Assembly: GCA_947259865.1 (NCBI GenBank) | Contig: CAMYNZ010000048.1 | Coordinates: 1 to 14,035 of the forward strand | Direction: 5' to 3' | DNA: 14,035 bases | From: an uncultured Desulfobacterales bacterium | GTDB lineage: Bacteria > Desulfobacterota > Desulfobacteria > Desulfobacterales > G020354645 | In this document: one piece after another, positions 6,116-13,561 of the stretch | Position numbering within the stretch: the first letter of the stretch is position 1 | Layout of the letters: every line of letters starts with the position of its first letter | Program-made: the position numbers and the translations under genes | The notes under the pieces: model-generated | What the model was told of the DNA's origin: nothing | Database searches by the model: none | What the model saw: only the letters and a program-made list of their open reading frames with translations

Positions 6116-7273
6116 TTACCGCAAGGGCCGGAAAAATTCCCGGATGTCTTCAACCAGGGCCCGGGGTTCTTCCAGTGCGGCAAAATGCCCGCCGGCCGGC
6201 ATGGGTGTCCAGCGCTGTATATTGAACATGCGTTCGGCCCACTCCCGGGGCGGCCGGTAGATTTCCCGGGGAAAGGCAACAGCGGCTGTGGGCACACGGA
6301 TGCGTTCCCCGTGCCCCAGTCGATAAGGGTGGTGGCGCATCTGGTAGTACAGCCAGAAAGAGCTGTTGATCGTCTGGCTCACCCAATACAGCATGATATT
6401 CGTCAGCAATTCGTCTTTGCTGATACGACTTTCGATGTCCCCCCGACAGTCAGTCCAGGTGTAAAATTTCTCTGTTATCCATGCGGCCAGACCGACGGGA
6501 GAGTCGTTCAGTGCAAACGCCAGGGTCTGGGGTTTGGTGCCCTGGATCCATTGGTAGCCGGTTTCCTGCCGATGGAAGGCATCCACTTCTTTGAGAAAAG
6601 TTTTCTCTGCCAGGGTGAGGTCACTGCGCTCGCTGGGGTGGGGCGAAAAGGGCATCATGTTTAAATGGATACCTGGTACCTGCTCCGGATAGGCGGCGCC
6701 CAGGCGGGCTGTGATCAGCGATCCCCAATCACCCCCCTGGGCCGCGAAGCGGGGAAAACCCAGCACCTCTGTCATCAGCCGTGCAAACAGATCGGCAATG
6801 TCCTCGATGTCCAGACGCCGTTGATTGGGCCCATGGGAAAACCCATATCCCGGAAGCGACGGTGTCACCACAGTGAAAGCGTCGCGTGGATCACCACCGA
6901 AACGAGCCGGATCACTGAGGGGTCCGATGATTTTGATAAATTCGGCTATCGAGCCGGGCCAGCCATGACTGATTATCAGCGGCAGCGGATCCGGACCGAT
7001 ACCCGGCTGGTGAATGTAATGCAGGGTAATGTCGTCCAACCGGACGCGATACTGATCGAAGTTGTTGAGCAAACGCTCATGCGCCCGCCAGTCATACTCA
7101 TGTTCCCAGTAAGCAATCAATTCCTGCAGATAAGACAAATTGGTGCCATAGCGCCAGCCCGTATCCACAATCTCGTCCGGCCAACGAACCATGGACAGGC
7201 GCTTGCGAAGATCACTTAAGACCGCATCGGCAACGGCAATGGTAAAGACTTCCGGTTCAATGTTCGCAGACAT
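6116..7273 (-). CDS. epoxide hydrolase (microsomal EH type, alpha/beta hydrolase)
   Basis: The 385-residue product has the N-terminal EHN domain (about 8-110; WPDEI, GWRYGTNLSYLQELI, FDQYRV) followed by an alpha/beta hydrolase core. It would open epoxides to vicinal diols through an ester intermediate. Visible catalytic elements: the oxyanion-hole HGWPGS at 103-108, nucleophile Asp182 in GGDWGS, probable acid Glu337 in FPREI, and base His363 in GGHFAALEEP. The length is typical for the bacterial family. Start ATG 7273 is preceded by AGGAGAG about eight bases away. It is transcribed divergently from the ion-channel gene and converges on the transporter. The substrate is unknown; this family includes epoxide hydrolases of broad range, and juvenile-hormone or microsomal names in databases do not define the bacterial role. 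Confidence 0.9.
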   Translation of the reverse strand: MSANIEPEVFTIAVADAVLSDLRKRLSMVRWPDEIVDTGWRYGTNLSYLQELIAYWEHEYDWRAHERLLNNFDQYRVRLDDITLHYIHQPGIGPDPLPLIISHGWPGSIAEFIKIIGPLSDPARFGGDPRDAFTVVTPSLPGYGFSHGPNQRRLDIEDIADLFARLMTEVLGFPRFAAQGGDWGSLITARLGAAYPEQVPGIHLNMMPFSPHPSERSDLTLAEKTFLKEVDAFHRQETGYQWIQGTKPQTLAFALNDSPVGLAAWITEKFYTWTDCRGDIESRISKDELLTNIMLYWVSQTINSSFWLYYQMRHHPYRLGHGERIRVPTAAVAFPREIYRPPREWAERMFNIQRWTPMPAGGHFAALEEPRALVEDIREFFRPLR

Positions 7274-7314
7274 GGTTTACTCTCCTGTAAAACCGATTTG
7301 GGCAGCCGCCCGCT

Positions 7315-7340
7315 GAATGTTGTAAGCTCGCTTAACATTC
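7315..7340. promoter_or_regulatory. 26-base palindrome in the hydrolase/channel divergent region
   Basis: GAATGTT (7315-7321) and AACATTC (7334-7340) are perfectly complementary, and AAGC (7324-7327) pairs with GCTT (7330-7333) inside. It lies about 40 bases upstream of the hydrolase start and 18 bases before the -35 of the channel promoter, so it could be an operator acting on either gene. No T-tract is present. Confidence 0.4.
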
Positions 7341-7357
7341 TCCCGCGGCCGCCAGCA

Positions 7358-7386
7358 TTGATTTTTAAGCCTCTTTTTGTTATAAT
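7358..7386 (+). promoter_or_regulatory. sigma-70-type promoter for the ion channel
   Basis: TTGATT (7358-7363) and a perfect TATAAT (7381-7386) are spaced by 17 bases. Transcription would start near 7393, giving a leader of about 180 bases before ATG 7575, in which I see no gene of confidence. Confidence 0.6.
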
Positions 7387-7574
7387 TCCTATCACCTACA
7401 AAAGTGTCTTACCAGTATTACCGCAAAATTTAAGCAGTTTTATTTATACTTCTCTGCTGCTTGCAGTCGCTATAGGAGTTGCAGCCTGCCTATGGGCGAG
7501 CGGAATCCAATTATTTCAGAATAACATTTTTATTCAAGCATTCTATAATACAAACCGCAAGGGCGTTATACCCT

Positions 7575-8438
7575 ATGAAGCCAATTGATATCCGGACCAA
7601 AGTTTATAAATTAATAGAACCCGACCTCGATTCATCAGCCGTATCCAAGGCGTTTAACATTTTTATCATCACCGTCATCATTTTCAATTGCGTTGCGATG
7701 CTTTTGGAGACAGTTGGGGATTTTTATAAAAGCTACACCCAATTATTCAACCTGATAGAAATTATCTCGGTTTTAATTTTTACGGTTGAGTACCTGCTTC
7801 GTCTCTGGTCTTTTTCAGCCTCCGAAGCCTACCGACCGTGGGGACGATTAAAATATATGATGCAGCCGATGATGATCATAGATCTCATGGCGATTCTTCC
7901 TTTTTATATTGCATCAATGGGTTTGGATCTTAGAGTCGTGAGAATACTGCGTATATTTCGGGCATTGCGGATCTTGAAACTTGGCAAATATTCCGAGTCT
8001 ATGAGGCTGCTGGGACAGGTATTTGCCAATCGGAAAGAGGAGTTGTGGATTACCGGGCTGATAACTACAATTTTAATGTTTATATCCAGCGTGGTGGTGT
8101 TTTTAGCGGAACACAACACCCAACCCGAAGAATTCAACAGCATTGTTTCCTCTCTGTGGTGGGCTGTTGCAACCTTAACCCCCGGCCCGCCTGCCTATCA
8201 ATTTGCACAACCGGTAACAACCGTTGGTAAACTGGCGGGTGGCGCCATTCAATTAATCGGGATTGCGATAATTGCCCTGCCGACCGGAATTCTGGCTTCA
8301 GGATTCAAGGATGAACTCGGTAAAAACCGGGGTAAACCGAAAGTTTCTGAAGAAATTAGAAACGGGTTAGAAGATATTTCCGTAAGACTGGCCCGGTTAG
8401 AAAAAAGTATTAATATCAACAGCAATCGATTGAACTGA
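7575..8438 (+). CDS. voltage-sensor (6TM) ion channel with a non-canonical selectivity filter
   Basis: The 287-residue product has the layout of a bacterial Kv-type channel: S1 (about 26-46), S2 (56-78), S3 (97-112), an S4 sensor with Arg120, 123, 126, 129, 132 and Lys135 at every third residue, S5 (about 158-178), a pore helix SLWWAVATLT (193-202) and S6 (about 220-246). A C-terminal coiled-coil-like stretch follows (about 258-280). The oddity is the filter: where potassium channels have TVGYGD then xYP, this has PGPPAYQFAQ (203-212) before PVTTVGK. The reading frame is intact on both sides and no shifted frame restores the motif. Ion selectivity therefore cannot be assumed. Start: ATG 7575 gives a normal N terminus; a TTG at 7479 is in frame but adds 32 residues. 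It converges on the radical SAM gene. Confidence 0.85.
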   Translation: MKPIDIRTKVYKLIEPDLDSSAVSKAFNIFIITVIIFNCVAMLLETVGDFYKSYTQLFNLIEIISVLIFTVEYLLRLWSFSASEAYRPWGRLKYMMQPMMIIDLMAILPFYIASMGLDLRVVRILRIFRALRILKLGKYSESMRLLGQVFANRKEELWITGLITTILMFISSVVVFLAEHNTQPEEFNSIVSSLWWAVATLTPGPPAYQFAQPVTTVGKLAGGAIQLIGIAIIALPTGILASGFKDELGKNRGKPKVSEEIRNGLEDISVRLARLEKSININSNRLN

Positions 8439-8455
8439 CCCGCTCAAATGCGCTT

Positions 8456-8500
8456 CGAATTTGATTGTCTTGCGGCAACGAATCAAAGTCTTAAAAATTC
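8456..8500. terminator. inverted repeat between convergent channel and radical SAM genes
   Basis: TTTGATT (8460-8466) pairs with AATCAAA (8481-8487). An alternative outer pairing is CGAATTT (8456-8462) with AAATTCG (about 8494-8500). It overlaps the last codons of the minus-strand gene. There is no long T-tract, so its terminator function is uncertain. Confidence 0.4.
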
Positions 8501-9541
8501 GGGTCGCTTGTTTTGGGCTGCCAGGCCTTCGTCAATCAAATCCAGCACGTTTGAGCGTTCCTCCGGGAACTTATAGCCTTCATAACTTTGTGTGAAAAGC
8601 AGTCCCCCCTGACGGTTTCTCCAGTAATTGCCGGCATGATCGAAACATACCCTGGAGGTTACATCCAATGCCGCCATCATTTCTTTCAACTCGTACAATT
8701 GCTCTGCTGCTGAAAGCATTTGAAAGTCATTTTTTTGGAGGGCATCATACAGGGGTGTGCCCGGAATAGCAATAAAAGGCCGTGACCGGATATAATGGGG
8801 ATTGATTTGATTGAGCACCCGGGCCGTGTTTCTGGCATGCTGTTGCCACATTTCCCTGCCGCCCAGCCCCGGCATCCAGTACTCAGAGAGTTCAAAACCG
8901 GCCTGCAGGGCCTTTTGGCCGCCTTTTATGTGCCCCTCGGCGGTAACCCCTTTTTTTATCTTTTGCAACAGATCGTCGTCCCCGGTTTCCAGCCCCACAT
9001 GCAGTCGGTCAAGACCGGCTTTGCGAATCGCCGCCAGTTCTTGCGGTTTTTTTTGGGCCACGGTTTTTGAGCGCGCGTAAGACGTTACCCGGGTAAGGGA
9101 TCCAAAGGTTTTTCTCAGGTACTTCAGAACGTCGACCAGTTGATCGGTTTTCATTATCATGGTGTTGGCATCCTGCAGAAACGCGGTTTTCCCGCCGGAC
9201 AACAACCAGTTGTATACCATTACAAATCCCTGGTGATAATTCAGTTCCGGGACCCTTTCGATTAACGCCACAGCCGCCTCGCGCGTAATTTCGCCGCCAT
9301 GCCCGAATTTTTTCGATGCGTCTTTCAGATCGCTGCAAATCGCGGCCATGGAATCAATGTCCTGTTTAATTTCATCCGGAGAGCGTAATTCAAATTTTTC
9401 GGTCTTATACATGCTGCAAAACGCACATCGGTTCCAGGGACAATTGCGCGTAAATCGCACCAGCAACGAGGAGCTGCCGCCTTCGCTCGGCGGTCGATAA
9501 ACGCCGGTTTCAAAGCTGTATTTTTGCATGATTTCGGACAA
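8483..9541 (-). CDS. radical SAM protein
   Basis: The 352-residue product carries the iron-sulfur cysteines Cys34, Cys39 and Cys42 in CPWNRCAFC, spaced CX4CX2C rather than the textbook CX3CX2C, a spacing I recall from a COG1032-like group. Later elements fit the SAM barrel: RVTSYARS, then RLHVGLETGDD and KKGVTAEGHIKGG, then the YWMPGLGG strand. The product would cleave SAM to a 5'-deoxyadenosyl radical; the substrate is unknown. There is no B12-binding, TRAM or extra-cluster domain. Start: TTG 9541 has GGGAG eight bases upstream; ATG 9529, four codons later, has none. It is monocistronic and divergent from the TIGR03084-type gene. Confidence 0.85.
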   Translation of the reverse strand: MSEIMQKYSFETGVYRPPSEGGSSSLLVRFTRNCPWNRCAFCSMYKTEKFELRSPDEIKQDIDSMAAICSDLKDASKKFGHGGEITREAAVALIERVPELNYHQGFVMVYNWLLSGGKTAFLQDANTMIMKTDQLVDVLKYLRKTFGSLTRVTSYARSKTVAQKKPQELAAIRKAGLDRLHVGLETGDDDLLQKIKKGVTAEGHIKGGQKALQAGFELSEYWMPGLGGREMWQQHARNTARVLNQINPHYIRSRPFIAIPGTPLYDALQKNDFQMLSAAEQLYELKEMMAALDVTSRVCFDHAGNYWRNRQGGLLFTQSYEGYKFPEERSNVLDLIDEGLAAQNKRPEFLRL

Positions 9542-9602
9542 AATCCATACTCCCTTGCTCGCTGATCAAATTAAAACTTAATGGATATGATAAGCATTAT
9601 TG

Positions 9603-9676
9603 CCGGTCGTTCAATACGATACGGCATTTTTGAAAAACGCACGACCGGGCGTATTTCAGCTGGTAAATCCTGAAAT
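9603..9676. promoter_or_regulatory. two inverted repeats in the divergent intergenic region
   Basis: CCGGTCGT (9603-9610) is exactly complementary to ACGACCGG (9641-9648) across a 30-base loop, and TATTTCAG (9652-9659) to CTGAAATA (9670-9677) across 10 bases. They sit between the starts of the radical SAM gene and the TIGR03084-type gene. No T-tract follows, so operators or structured leader RNA are likelier than terminators. The function is not known. Confidence 0.35.
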
Positions 9677-9775
9677 ATTTGAGTATGTTTAGAACTCAAC
9701 CGGACAGATTCACCGGCTGCTTGGCGCATCGTCAATTTGCCTTTATGGTGCTCGATTCAGAAATGGAGACTAATA

Positions 9776-10564
9776 ATGAAGCAAATTTGCACAGACCTGC
9801 GGGATGAATATGAATGGCTGGACAACCTTGTGGCTCCCCTGAGCCAGGCCCAATGGAATCTGATCACGCCTTTCATGGACTGGAGTATCAAGACCGAAAT
9901 CGCCCATCTGGCCTACTTTGACGGCACGGCCAGGCTGGCAGCCACCGATGCCGAGTCCTTTAAAACGTACCTAGAGCAGATTTACCAGCGCCCGGATAAA
10001 TATATGGAGGATCAACGAAAAATCAGGACCCAGACCTCTGCCAGAGTACTCGAGATCTGGCGCAAAGATCGTAAAACCCTGGTTGACATCCTGACATCCT
10101 TAAACCGCAAAGATCGGCTTCCCTGGTATGGCCCGTCGATGAGCGCTCTGTCATTTGCAACTGCGCGTCTCATGGAGACCTGGGCTCATGGTCAGGACGT
10201 GGTGGACACCCTGGGAACCGAGCGTGCCCCCACGGATCGTCTGGGTCACATTTCTCATCTTGGCGTGTCAACTTTTGGCTGGAGTTACATAAACCGCGGT
10301 AGGGAAGTCCCGGATGTAGCCTTCCGGGTGGAACTGACCGGGCCTTCGGGAATAGTCTGGAGCTGGGGACCCGAGGCCGCGGCCCAGTCGATATTCGGTA
10401 CAGCTCTGGATTTCTGCCTGGTAGTGGTCCAGCGTCGTCACGTCGACGATACCAACCTGGAAATTAAAGGGAATGTGATGCGTAATTGGATGTTGATTGC
10501 CCAGGCATTTGCAGGCCCACCCGTAACCGGACCGGAACCCGGACAGCGGGTTACTGCTGTGTGA
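9776..10564 (+). CDS. TIGR03084-family metal-binding protein (DinB / mycothiol maleylpyruvate isomerase N-terminal fold)
   Basis: The 262-residue product matches the MDMPI_N/DinB-like fold. The metal-binding triad is visible: His44 in TEIAHLAYFD, and Glu134 with His138 in METWAHGQDVVD. In mycothiol-dependent maleylpyruvate isomerase the matching His, Glu and His bind zinc. The C-terminal half (about 165-262) is the TIGR03084-specific part with FRVELTGPSG and a VVQRRH segment. Family members are thiol- or metal-dependent enzymes of mostly unknown substrate; mycothiol itself is not expected in a Desulfobacterota member, so the cofactor is open. Start: ATG 9776 follows GGAGA at about six bases; an upstream in-frame start at 9737 has no ribosome site. 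The gene has no obvious operon partner. Confidence 0.8.
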   Translation: MKQICTDLRDEYEWLDNLVAPLSQAQWNLITPFMDWSIKTEIAHLAYFDGTARLAATDAESFKTYLEQIYQRPDKYMEDQRKIRTQTSARVLEIWRKDRKTLVDILTSLNRKDRLPWYGPSMSALSFATARLMETWAHGQDVVDTLGTERAPTDRLGHISHLGVSTFGWSYINRGREVPDVAFRVELTGPSGIVWSWGPEAAAQSIFGTALDFCLVVVQRRHVDDTNLEIKGNVMRNWMLIAQAFAGPPVTGPEPGQRVTAV

Positions 10565-10607
10565 ACCACGTCAATTCTTCGAATTTCTCAGCAGCCAGGG
10601 AAACTTT

Positions 10608-10638
10608 TTGACAATACATTTACGATAAAGCTTAAAAT
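10608..10638 (+). promoter_or_regulatory. possible promoter for the GATE-domain membrane protein
   Basis: A perfect -35 TTGACA (10608-10613) is followed after 18 bases by TTAAAA (10632-10637), or after 19 by TAAAAT (10633-10638). The spacing is slightly long. It is 28 bases upstream of the ATG. Confidence 0.4.
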
Positions 10639-10665
10639 AGGGCTTATATCTGGCAGGTTAGCGCG

Positions 10666-11637
10666 ATGGTTTCTAAAGCAGAGTTGCTCAACGGATTTTA
10701 TCAGGCCCTGATCCTGTGGCGAATGGTTTTGCCGGCGATGTTTATCGGTTGCCTGTGCGGTAATTTACTGCAGGGCACGCGAATCTGGCATTTTGCAGAA
10801 TCCGGGTTGTACCGCATGGCTCGATTTATCCGGTTACCCGCCGCCAGCGGTCCATATCTGGCGATGTGTTTCCTGAATCGATATGCTGCCAATACCATGC
10901 TGGCAGGACTCATCAAACATGATCGATTCCCGCCTAGATACCTGCCGGCGGTTTTTTTGACCGGCTGGTTTCCCACTATTCTTTATTTTTACATTTTTTT
11001 CATCGCACCGGCGCTGACGGCCGCCGTTGGTGTGATGGTTACCGGGGTATATTCCCTTTTTTACCTGGGGTTTAATTTGCTGATTGCGGGGGCCGGGATT
11101 GCATTGGGGATATGGCTGCAACAGTCAGCCGACGCTGGAAATCCGATTAAAATAGCACCGCGAAAAACGGACACCTCTTGGAATGATAAACCCAGAGGGC
11201 TGTCCCTGGTACAGCTTTCACTGGTACAATTTGCACGTATTGCCGCGGTATTTGTGCCCGTTACCCTGTTTTTTGCGGTTTTAATTAATATCAAACAGGC
11301 GTCGGCCTTCCTTGAGCGCCTGAACCCATTTTTGTCATCATGGGGACTGCCATCAGTTGCCGTGTTGGTGATCATTGCCGGTTTGCCCAGCAAAATATCC
11401 GGCATCGCGGCCATCGGCCCCATTTTCCAAACCGGATTGCTGACAACCAGGGAGGTCATTTTGACGCTGCTGCTGGCGGCCGTGTTTCACAGCGGCTACG
11501 AATTTTTCACAAGTTTTCTGCCGGCCAATCTGGCTATATTCGGCTCATCACGGGGATGGACGCTTTCCGCTATAACAATTCTCATTCGGCTTTCAGCCAT
11601 CGGACTTATGTTGTTTCTGGGGGTAGTCGTTCTCTGA
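10666..11637 (+). CDS. nucleoside-recognition (GATE) domain membrane protein
   Basis: The 323-residue inner-membrane protein has about seven or eight hydrophobic segments in two halves split by a charged loop (about 152-182). Each half has a GATE-like re-entrant stretch: LPAASGPYLAMCFLNRYAAN (about 57-76) and GLPSKISGIAAIGPIFQTG (about 244-262). These resemble the PF07670 nucleoside-recognition/GATE domain of SpmA/SpmB, YjiH and COG3366-type proteins. Some GATE proteins transport nucleosides or metals such as Fe(II) (FeoB); for stand-alone members like this the substrate is unknown. Start: ATG 10666 gives a sensible amphipathic N terminus; the ribosome site is poor. A -35-like TTGACA lies 58 bases upstream. 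A bactofilin gene follows after 166 bases. Confidence 0.75.
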   Translation: MVSKAELLNGFYQALILWRMVLPAMFIGCLCGNLLQGTRIWHFAESGLYRMARFIRLPAASGPYLAMCFLNRYAANTMLAGLIKHDRFPPRYLPAVFLTGWFPTILYFYIFFIAPALTAAVGVMVTGVYSLFYLGFNLLIAGAGIALGIWLQQSADAGNPIKIAPRKTDTSWNDKPRGLSLVQLSLVQFARIAAVFVPVTLFFAVLINIKQASAFLERLNPFLSSWGLPSVAVLVIIAGLPSKISGIAAIGPIFQTGLLTTREVILTLLLAAVFHSGYEFFTSFLPANLAIFGSSRGWTLSAITILIRLSAIGLMLFLGVVVL

Positions 11638-11803
11638 CAGGGCAGCGGGCCAGAGAACCTGCCAAGATCGCGAGGTTTTAAGGACTGTTGGACCGCTGAT
11701 AGCAAAGCCGAACCCTTTCCGATTTTACAGTGCCGAAAGTCAATTATTGACATTTAAAATCAAATACCTCATTTTTATTTTTCAGGCCAACCGTGGGAGG
11801 AAA

Positions 11804-12208
11804 ATGATGCTTTCAAAAAAAGCCAAAATAAGGCTGGAAGACAGGAATGGACAACGGGCAACGGTGATTGCCGCCAACACCCGGTTTGAAGGAACAATCG
11901 GCGGGCAAGACACCATACGGATCGCTGGTAATTTTGAGGGGGAAGTTAGCTGTGAGGGCATGTTATGGGTTGAAAAGGGAGGGCAAATGAATGGCCCGGT
12001 CAAGGCCCGCTGGGTTATCGTTGAAGGAGAGATCAACGGGGATATTGAGGCAATAGAACAAATCGAACTCAGGTCCGACGGTCGCGTAATTGGCAATATC
12101 GGCGCTGCAAAAATTGCAATCGCTCAGGGGTGCTTTTTTGATGGAAAGGCCAGGACGCTAAACGTAAAAGACACGCCTGTCACTTTTATGGAAAAAAGAA
12201 AAAAATAA
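11804..12208 (+). CDS. bactofilin (polymer-forming cytoskeletal protein)
   Basis: The 134-residue product is a short bactofilin. The central region (about 20-115) shows the repeating hydrophobic/Gly pattern of the right-handed beta-helix: TRFEGTIGG, RIAGNFEGEV, WVEKGGQMNGPVKA, VEGEINGDIEA, ELRSDGRVIGNIGA. Flanking N and C tails are short and charged, as in the family. Bactofilins assemble nucleotide-free filaments at the inner membrane that place cell-wall enzymes, stalks or polar machines. No peptidase (M23) neighbour, a common partner, is visible here. Start: GGGAGG (11795-11800) precedes two ATGs, 11804 and 11807; the second has the better spacing, and the difference is one residue. A TTGACA lies at 11747 without a good -10. 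A terminator-like hairpin follows. Confidence 0.9.
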   Translation: MMLSKKAKIRLEDRNGQRATVIAANTRFEGTIGGQDTIRIAGNFEGEVSCEGMLWVEKGGQMNGPVKARWVIVEGEINGDIEAIEQIELRSDGRVIGNIGAAKIAIAQGCFFDGKARTLNVKDTPVTFMEKRKK

Positions 12209-12215
12209 CCGCCGA

Positions 12216-12265
12216 TTGCGTCTTGATCGAAATGCATCGGTGGTCGACTTCTTCAAGACGCGATT
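12216..12265 (+). terminator. hairpin after the bactofilin gene
   Basis: GCGTCTTGA (12218-12226) is exactly complementary to TCAAGACGC (12253-12261), extended by AT/AT with a wobble. The loop of 26 bases is large and only TTT follows, so termination is plausible but not strong. Confidence 0.45.
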
Positions 12266-12383
12266 TAAAAAAGAGGATTAGCCTGTCACGGTGTGCGCAT
12301 CGGAGCAGCAGGGCGGGCAGGGTTCACGGAAATCTAAAAAGAGGTCTAACCCGAACCGAAAAGGTGTCATAAAAAGGAATTGT

Positions 12384-12911
12384 ATGAGTGGGTCGGAATC
12401 GCAAACATGGCCTGACGATGTTTACCGCATACTGGTGGACAATCGTGTGCGGCTGGTTGCATACGTACCGGATGGTGGCCTTGCGCGCCTTATCAAATTC
12501 TGTCACCAGGGCAACGATATCAAGCCGGTGGTCTTGACAACCGAGGAGGAAGGTGTGGCGCTGCTGGCCGGTGCCTGGCTGGGTGGAGAGCGTGGCGCCC
12601 TTTTGATGCAAAGCAGCGGTGTCGGTAATTGCATCAATATGCTCTCGCTGACACGCGTGTGCCGCATGCCATTGCTGCTGCTGGTGACCATGCGCGGGCA
12701 ATGGGGAGAATTCAACCCCTGGCAGGTTCCGATGGGGAAAAATGCGAGCCAGGTATTGAATGCGGCCGGGGTGTTGACTTTCCCGGTAGAAGACACGAAA
12801 CGTGTCAAAGAGACTTTAGAGGCCGCAGCCAAGATGGTCTTCGAGGGGCCGACAGGGGCGGCAGTTTTAATATCACAGCGCATTCTTGGCGCAAAAACAT
12901 TTGGCAGGTAA
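12384..12911 (+). CDS. sulfopyruvate/phosphonopyruvate-type decarboxylase, alpha (TPP pyrimidine-domain) subunit
   Basis: The 175-residue product is the N-terminal (PYR) half of a thiamine-diphosphate decarboxylase encoded as a separate subunit, as in ComD of coenzyme M synthesis. Diagnostic parts: VPDGGLARLI (28-37), the TPP-activating glutamate in TTEEEGVALLAGAW (52-65), MQSSGVGNCIN (75-85) and RGQWGEFNPWQVPMGK, the last close to the pattern of sulfopyruvate and phosphonopyruvate decarboxylases. It would pair with the beta subunit to turn a 3-sulfo- or 3-phosphono-pyruvate into the acetaldehyde and CO2; which substrate is not decidable from this. Start ATG 12384 has AAGGA six bases upstream. 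Only three bases separate its stop from the beta ATG, so translation is likely coupled. Confidence 0.8.
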   Translation: MSGSESQTWPDDVYRILVDNRVRLVAYVPDGGLARLIKFCHQGNDIKPVVLTTEEEGVALLAGAWLGGERGALLMQSSGVGNCINMLSLTRVCRMPLLLLVTMRGQWGEFNPWQVPMGKNASQVLNAAGVLTFPVEDTKRVKETLEAAAKMVFEGPTGAAVLISQRILGAKTFGR

Positions 12912-12914
12912 CCG

Positions 12915-13520
12915 ATGAATGCTGACCGCAGTGAGCGTTATCCGCTTCGCCGCCGTGCAGTGGTCAAAGAATTGTTAGCACAGCGTGGCGATTTGCTGGT
13001 GGTCGCCGGACTCGGCGCATCGGCATGGGATGTGACCGCGGCGGGCGATTCGCCGCTGAACTTTTACTTATGGGGCGCAATGGGGGGCGCTGTGTCGCTT
13101 GGGCTCGGCCTTGCTTTGGCCCAGCCGTCACGCAGAGTTTTAGTTATCACCGGTGATGGCGAGATGCTCATGGGGCTCGGTTCACTTGCAACCGTTGCTA
13201 TTCAGGCCCCCCCCAATCTTGCGATCGTTGTGCTGGACAACGAACGATACGGTGAGACCGGCATGCAGCTGACACACACGGCCGGCAGCATGGATCTGGC
13301 AGCCGCCGCAGCGGCCAGTGGTATACCCGTTTGCAGCATGCTAACTGACCAAAAGAGCCTTACAGCAGCGCTGCCGCAGATCCGACAGGGGATTGGCCCG
13401 GTTTTTTTTAATATTAAGGTCCGGGCCGAGAAACTTCCACTCGTTCTCCCGCCCAAAGACGGCGCCTATCTGAAAGACCGTTTTCGGCTGGCTTTGCAGG
13501 GAGCGGATATTGATGATTAA
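12915..13520 (+). CDS. sulfopyruvate/phosphonopyruvate-type decarboxylase, beta (TPP-binding) subunit
   Basis: The 201-residue product is the C-terminal (PP) half of the same decarboxylase, ComE-like. It has WGAMGGAVSLGLGLALA (53-69), typical of this subfamily, and the TPP/Mg motif beginning GDGEMLMGLGSLAT (80-93) and ending LDNERYGETG (107-116), in which the usual NN is DN. The size is normal for a split-subunit enzyme. The start ATG 12915 sits three bases after the alpha stop, with GGCAGG upstream. The following MBL-fold gene starts 41 bases later, and co-transcription is probable. The split PYR/PP arrangement rules out a simple pyruvate decarboxylase or acetolactate synthase. Confidence 0.8.
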   Translation: MNADRSERYPLRRRAVVKELLAQRGDLLVVAGLGASAWDVTAAGDSPLNFYLWGAMGGAVSLGLGLALAQPSRRVLVITGDGEMLMGLGSLATVAIQAPPNLAIVVLDNERYGETGMQLTHTAGSMDLAAAAAASGIPVCSMLTDQKSLTAALPQIRQGIGPVFFNIKVRAEKLPLVLPPKDGAYLKDRFRLALQGADIDD

Positions 13521-13561
13521 TCAGGCGGTTTTAAATCTATCCCGATCTTTTGGAGAGGTTC

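Noticed and set aside
5961..6664. Several plus-strand frames opposite the epoxide hydrolase and in the transporter 3' region
   Set aside because: They are antisense or shifted shadows of two strongly supported genes and run through the terminator at 6068-6115.
7298..7588. Open frame of 96 codons between the hydrolase and the channel, with a hydrophobic central part
   Set aside because: It uses a TTG start without a ribosome site, contains the palindrome and the TATAAT promoter of the channel, and overlaps the channel start; no family is recognisable.
8045..8230. Possible frameshift in the channel gene that would explain the missing TVGYGD
   Set aside because: The alternative frames around 8175-8215 do not contain the motif, and the coding frame continues normally into PVTTVGK and S6.
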